A stretch of DNA of 16,903 nt, taken from UMGS172 sp045648145. GTDB taxonomy: Bacteria > Bacillota > Clostridia > Oscillospirales > Acutalibacteraceae. Below the pieces are notes generated by a model. The model was not told where the DNA came from and made no database searches. It saw only the letters and a list, made by a program, of their open reading frames with translations. Position numbers and translations under genes: made by a program. Location: positions 1-16,903 of the forward strand of contig JAZRNK010000036.1 in NCBI GenBank assembly GCA_045648145.1, in the 5' to 3' direction. Each line of letters starts with the position of its first letter. The stretch's first letter is position 1. This document shows, piece by piece, positions 15,280-16,903 of the stretch.

Positions 15280-16119
15280 ATGAACGAGCAAAGAAGAAAC
15301 GAATTAAAGAAAATCGCACTCGAAGCCAGAAAGCAGATTATAATCGGCGTCAGCAGTGCAAAATCGGGACATCCCGGTGGCTCACTTTCGATTATCGATG
15401 TGCTTACATATTTGTACTTCGAAAAGATGAATGTTGATCCGAAAGATCCTCAAAACCCTGAAAGAGACAGATTTGTCATGTCCAAAGGTCATGCCGCACC
15501 TGCTCTTTACAGCGCACTTGCATTAAAAGGTTTCTTCTCGACTGATGAAATTAAAAAGCTTCGTAAAACTGACGGAATATTGCAGGGACATCCCGATAAA
15601 AAGCATATTTCCGGTGTTGATATGTCGGCCGGCTCTTTAGGTCAGGGCATTTCTGCCGCAGCCGGTATGGCTTTGTCGGCAAAGCATTTCGGCGATAAAT
15701 ATCGTGTTTATTGCGCCGTTGGTGATGGTGAAAGCGAAGAGGGTCAGGTTTGGGAGGCAGCAATGTTTGCCGCCAACAAAAAGCTCAACAACCTTACCGT
15801 TTTTGTTGACTTTAATAACCTTCAGATTGACGGTTGCTTGGAGGAGGTTAACTCTCCGTTGCCTCTTGACAAGAAGTTTGAGGCATTTAATTGGAACGTT
15901 ATTACCATTGACGGTCACGATTTTGACCAGATTGAGTCGGCAGTTTCGGCTGCAGAAGCCTGCACCGATAAGCCCACTGCAATTATTTGTAAGACCGTAA
16001 AGGGTAAAGGCGTATCGTATATGGAAAACAAGGTTGAGTGGCACGGCTCTGCACCTAATGAGGAATTGACAGCTATTGCTTTGGCAGAGCTTGATGCACA
16101 GCTTGCAGAGCTTAACTGA
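15280..16119 (+). CDS. Transketolase, N-terminal (TPP-binding) subunit
   Basis: Transketolase moves two-carbon units between sugar phosphates in the non-oxidative pentose phosphate pathway. Here, as in many Clostridia and Archaea, it is split in two. This 279-residue half carries the pyrophosphate and metal site: SGHPGGSLS with H31, KGHAAPALY with H71, and the TPP motif starting GDG at 148-150 and closing with N179-N180. DKPTAIICKTVKGKGVSYME near the end is also typical. An AGGAGGT site at 15268-15274 supports the ATG at 15280. The second subunit follows 20 bases later. A DXP synthase or pyruvate dehydrogenase role is unlikely given these motifs and the length. Confidence 0.95.
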   Translation: MNEQRRNELKKIALEARKQIIIGVSSAKSGHPGGSLSIIDVLTYLYFEKMNVDPKDPQNPERDRFVMSKGHAAPALYSALALKGFFSTDEIKKLRKTDGILQGHPDKKHISGVDMSAGSLGQGISAAAGMALSAKHFGDKYRVYCAVGDGESEEGQVWEAAMFAANKKLNNLTVFVDFNNLQIDGCLEEVNSPLPLDKKFEAFNWNVITIDGHDFDQIESAVSAAEACTDKPTAIICKTVKGKGVSYMENKVEWHGSAPNEELTAIALAELDAQLAELN

Positions 16120-16139
16120 TAATTAAAGGAGAGTTTATA

Positions 16140-16903
16140 ATGGCAGACGTTATTAAAATAGCTACCAGAGATGCTTACGGAAAAGCTTTGTGTGAACTGG
16201 CTGAAAAGAGAAGTGATTTTATAGTTTTGGATGCTGACCTTGCCGCAGCAACCAAGACGGGTATATTTAAAAAAGCACACCCCGAAAACTTTTATAACTG
16301 TGGTATCGCCGAGCAGAATATGATGAGCGTAGCCGCAGGTGTTGCCGCGACAGGTAAGCTTGTTTTTGCAAGTTCGTTTGCAATGTTCGCTGCAGGCCGT
16401 GCTTTTGAACAGGTTAGAAATGCTATCGGATACCCTCATCTTAACGTTAAAATAGGTGCAACTCATGCAGGCATTTCGGTAGGTGAAGACGGTGCAACAC
16501 ATCAGTGCTGTGAGGATATCGCTTTAATGCGAACAATTCCCGGAATGATTATTATAAACCCTGCTGACGCTGAAGAAGCAAGACAGGCAGTTTTCAAAGC
16601 AGCCGAGATTGATGGTCCTGTTTATATGCGCTTTGGTAGACTTGCAGTGCCCTGTGTTTTTGATGAAAACTACAAGTTTGAAATTGGCAAGGGTGTAGAG
16701 ATAAGAGAGGGTGCAGACGTAACCATTATAGCAACCGGTCTTATGGTTGCTGAGGCTATCGAGGCCCACGAATTGCTTAAAAAAGAGGGCATTAATGCTC
16801 GTGTTATCAATATGGCAACCATTAAGCCGATTGACCGCGAGATTATTGAAAAAGCCGCTAAAGAAACCGGCGCAATCGTAACAGCAGAAGAGCATTCGGT
16901 TAT
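16140..16903 (+). CDS. Transketolase, C-terminal (pyrimidine-binding) subunit, cut by the window end
   Basis: The reading frame opens at the ATG at 16140, after AAAGGAG at 16125-16131, and runs off the window with no stop (254 full codons). It supplies the transketolase pyrimidine-binding domain: GIAEQNM at 55-61 with catalytic E58, SFAMFAAGRAFEQVRN, the substrate-side THAGISVGEDGATHQ, and a start of the C-terminal domain (VTIIATGLMVAEA, TIKPIDREII). Together with the preceding gene it should form an active heteromer; neither half is expected to work alone. Only roughly the last 50-60 residues are missing if the protein has the usual length of about 310. Confidence 0.94.
   Translation, partial: MADVIKIATRDAYGKALCELAEKRSDFIVLDADLAAATKTGIFKKAHPENFYNCGIAEQNMMSVAAGVAATGKLVFASSFAMFAAGRAFEQVRNAIGYPHLNVKIGATHAGISVGEDGATHQCCEDIALMRTIPGMIIINPADAEEARQAVFKAAEIDGPVYMRFGRLAVPCVFDENYKFEIGKGVEIREGADVTIIATGLMVAEAIEAHELLKKEGINARVINMATIKPIDREIIEKAAKETGAIVTAEEHSV

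Noticed and set aside
15915..16502. 195-codon minus-strand open frame across the transketolase junction
   Set aside because: It is antisense to two clear transketolase genes, including the catalytic GIAEQNM region, and shows no domain.
1..16903. A new defence, mobile or biosynthetic system
   Set aside because: I looked on both strands for transposases, integrases, toxin-antitoxin pairs, CRISPR-type repeats, phage genes and reverse transcriptases and saw none. All genes but the 174-residue membrane protein and, in function, the HlyD-like protein belong to well-known housekeeping families in a known order.

Overview
The window reads as ordinary core chromosome of a Gram-positive, low-to-moderate GC Firmicute, most likely class Clostridia (an Oscillospirales/Ruminococcaceae-like gut lineage is my best guess). 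Three things support this: strong AGGAGG-type ribosome sites, the Firmicute order miaB-ymcA-mutS-mutL followed by ylmE-sepF-ylmH-divIVA-ileS-lspA-rluD, and a transketolase split into two genes. Every gene is on the + strand. Gaps are at most about 75 bases, and several genes overlap. I see no tRNA, rRNA, CRISPR, insertion sequence or phage gene, and no gene-free stretch over 300 bases.

Bases 1-6580 are a DNA-repair and tRNA-modification block. It holds the last codons of miaB, a YlbF/YmcA-family protein with a cysteine-rich tail, mutS, an unrecognised two-helix membrane protein, mutL and miaA. MutS and MutL are the mismatch repair pair. MiaA and MiaB catalyse successive steps of ms2i6A37 formation on tRNA. 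Bases 6594-10809 are a cell-division block: an HlyD-like membrane-anchored adaptor overlapping ylmE (a PLP-binding YggS-family protein), then sepF, ylmH (S4 RNA-binding protein) and a long acidic-tailed divIVA. The usual ylmG (YggT family) between sepF and ylmH is absent. Bases 10883-15214 hold ileS, lspA and rluD. Bases 15280 to the end hold the two transketolase subunits, the second cut by the window edge.

Three hairpins lie in the intergenic gaps after divIVA, ileS and rluD. Their short or missing U-tracts suggest partial termination or transcript processing rather than hard stops. I found no clearly new biological system. The points most worth a second look are the orphan membrane gene between mutS and mutL, the HlyD-like protein tied to the divisome genes, the cysteine tail of the YlbF/YmcA protein, a substitution in the MutL endonuclease motif, and the altered membrane-binding loop and acidic tail of DivIVA.
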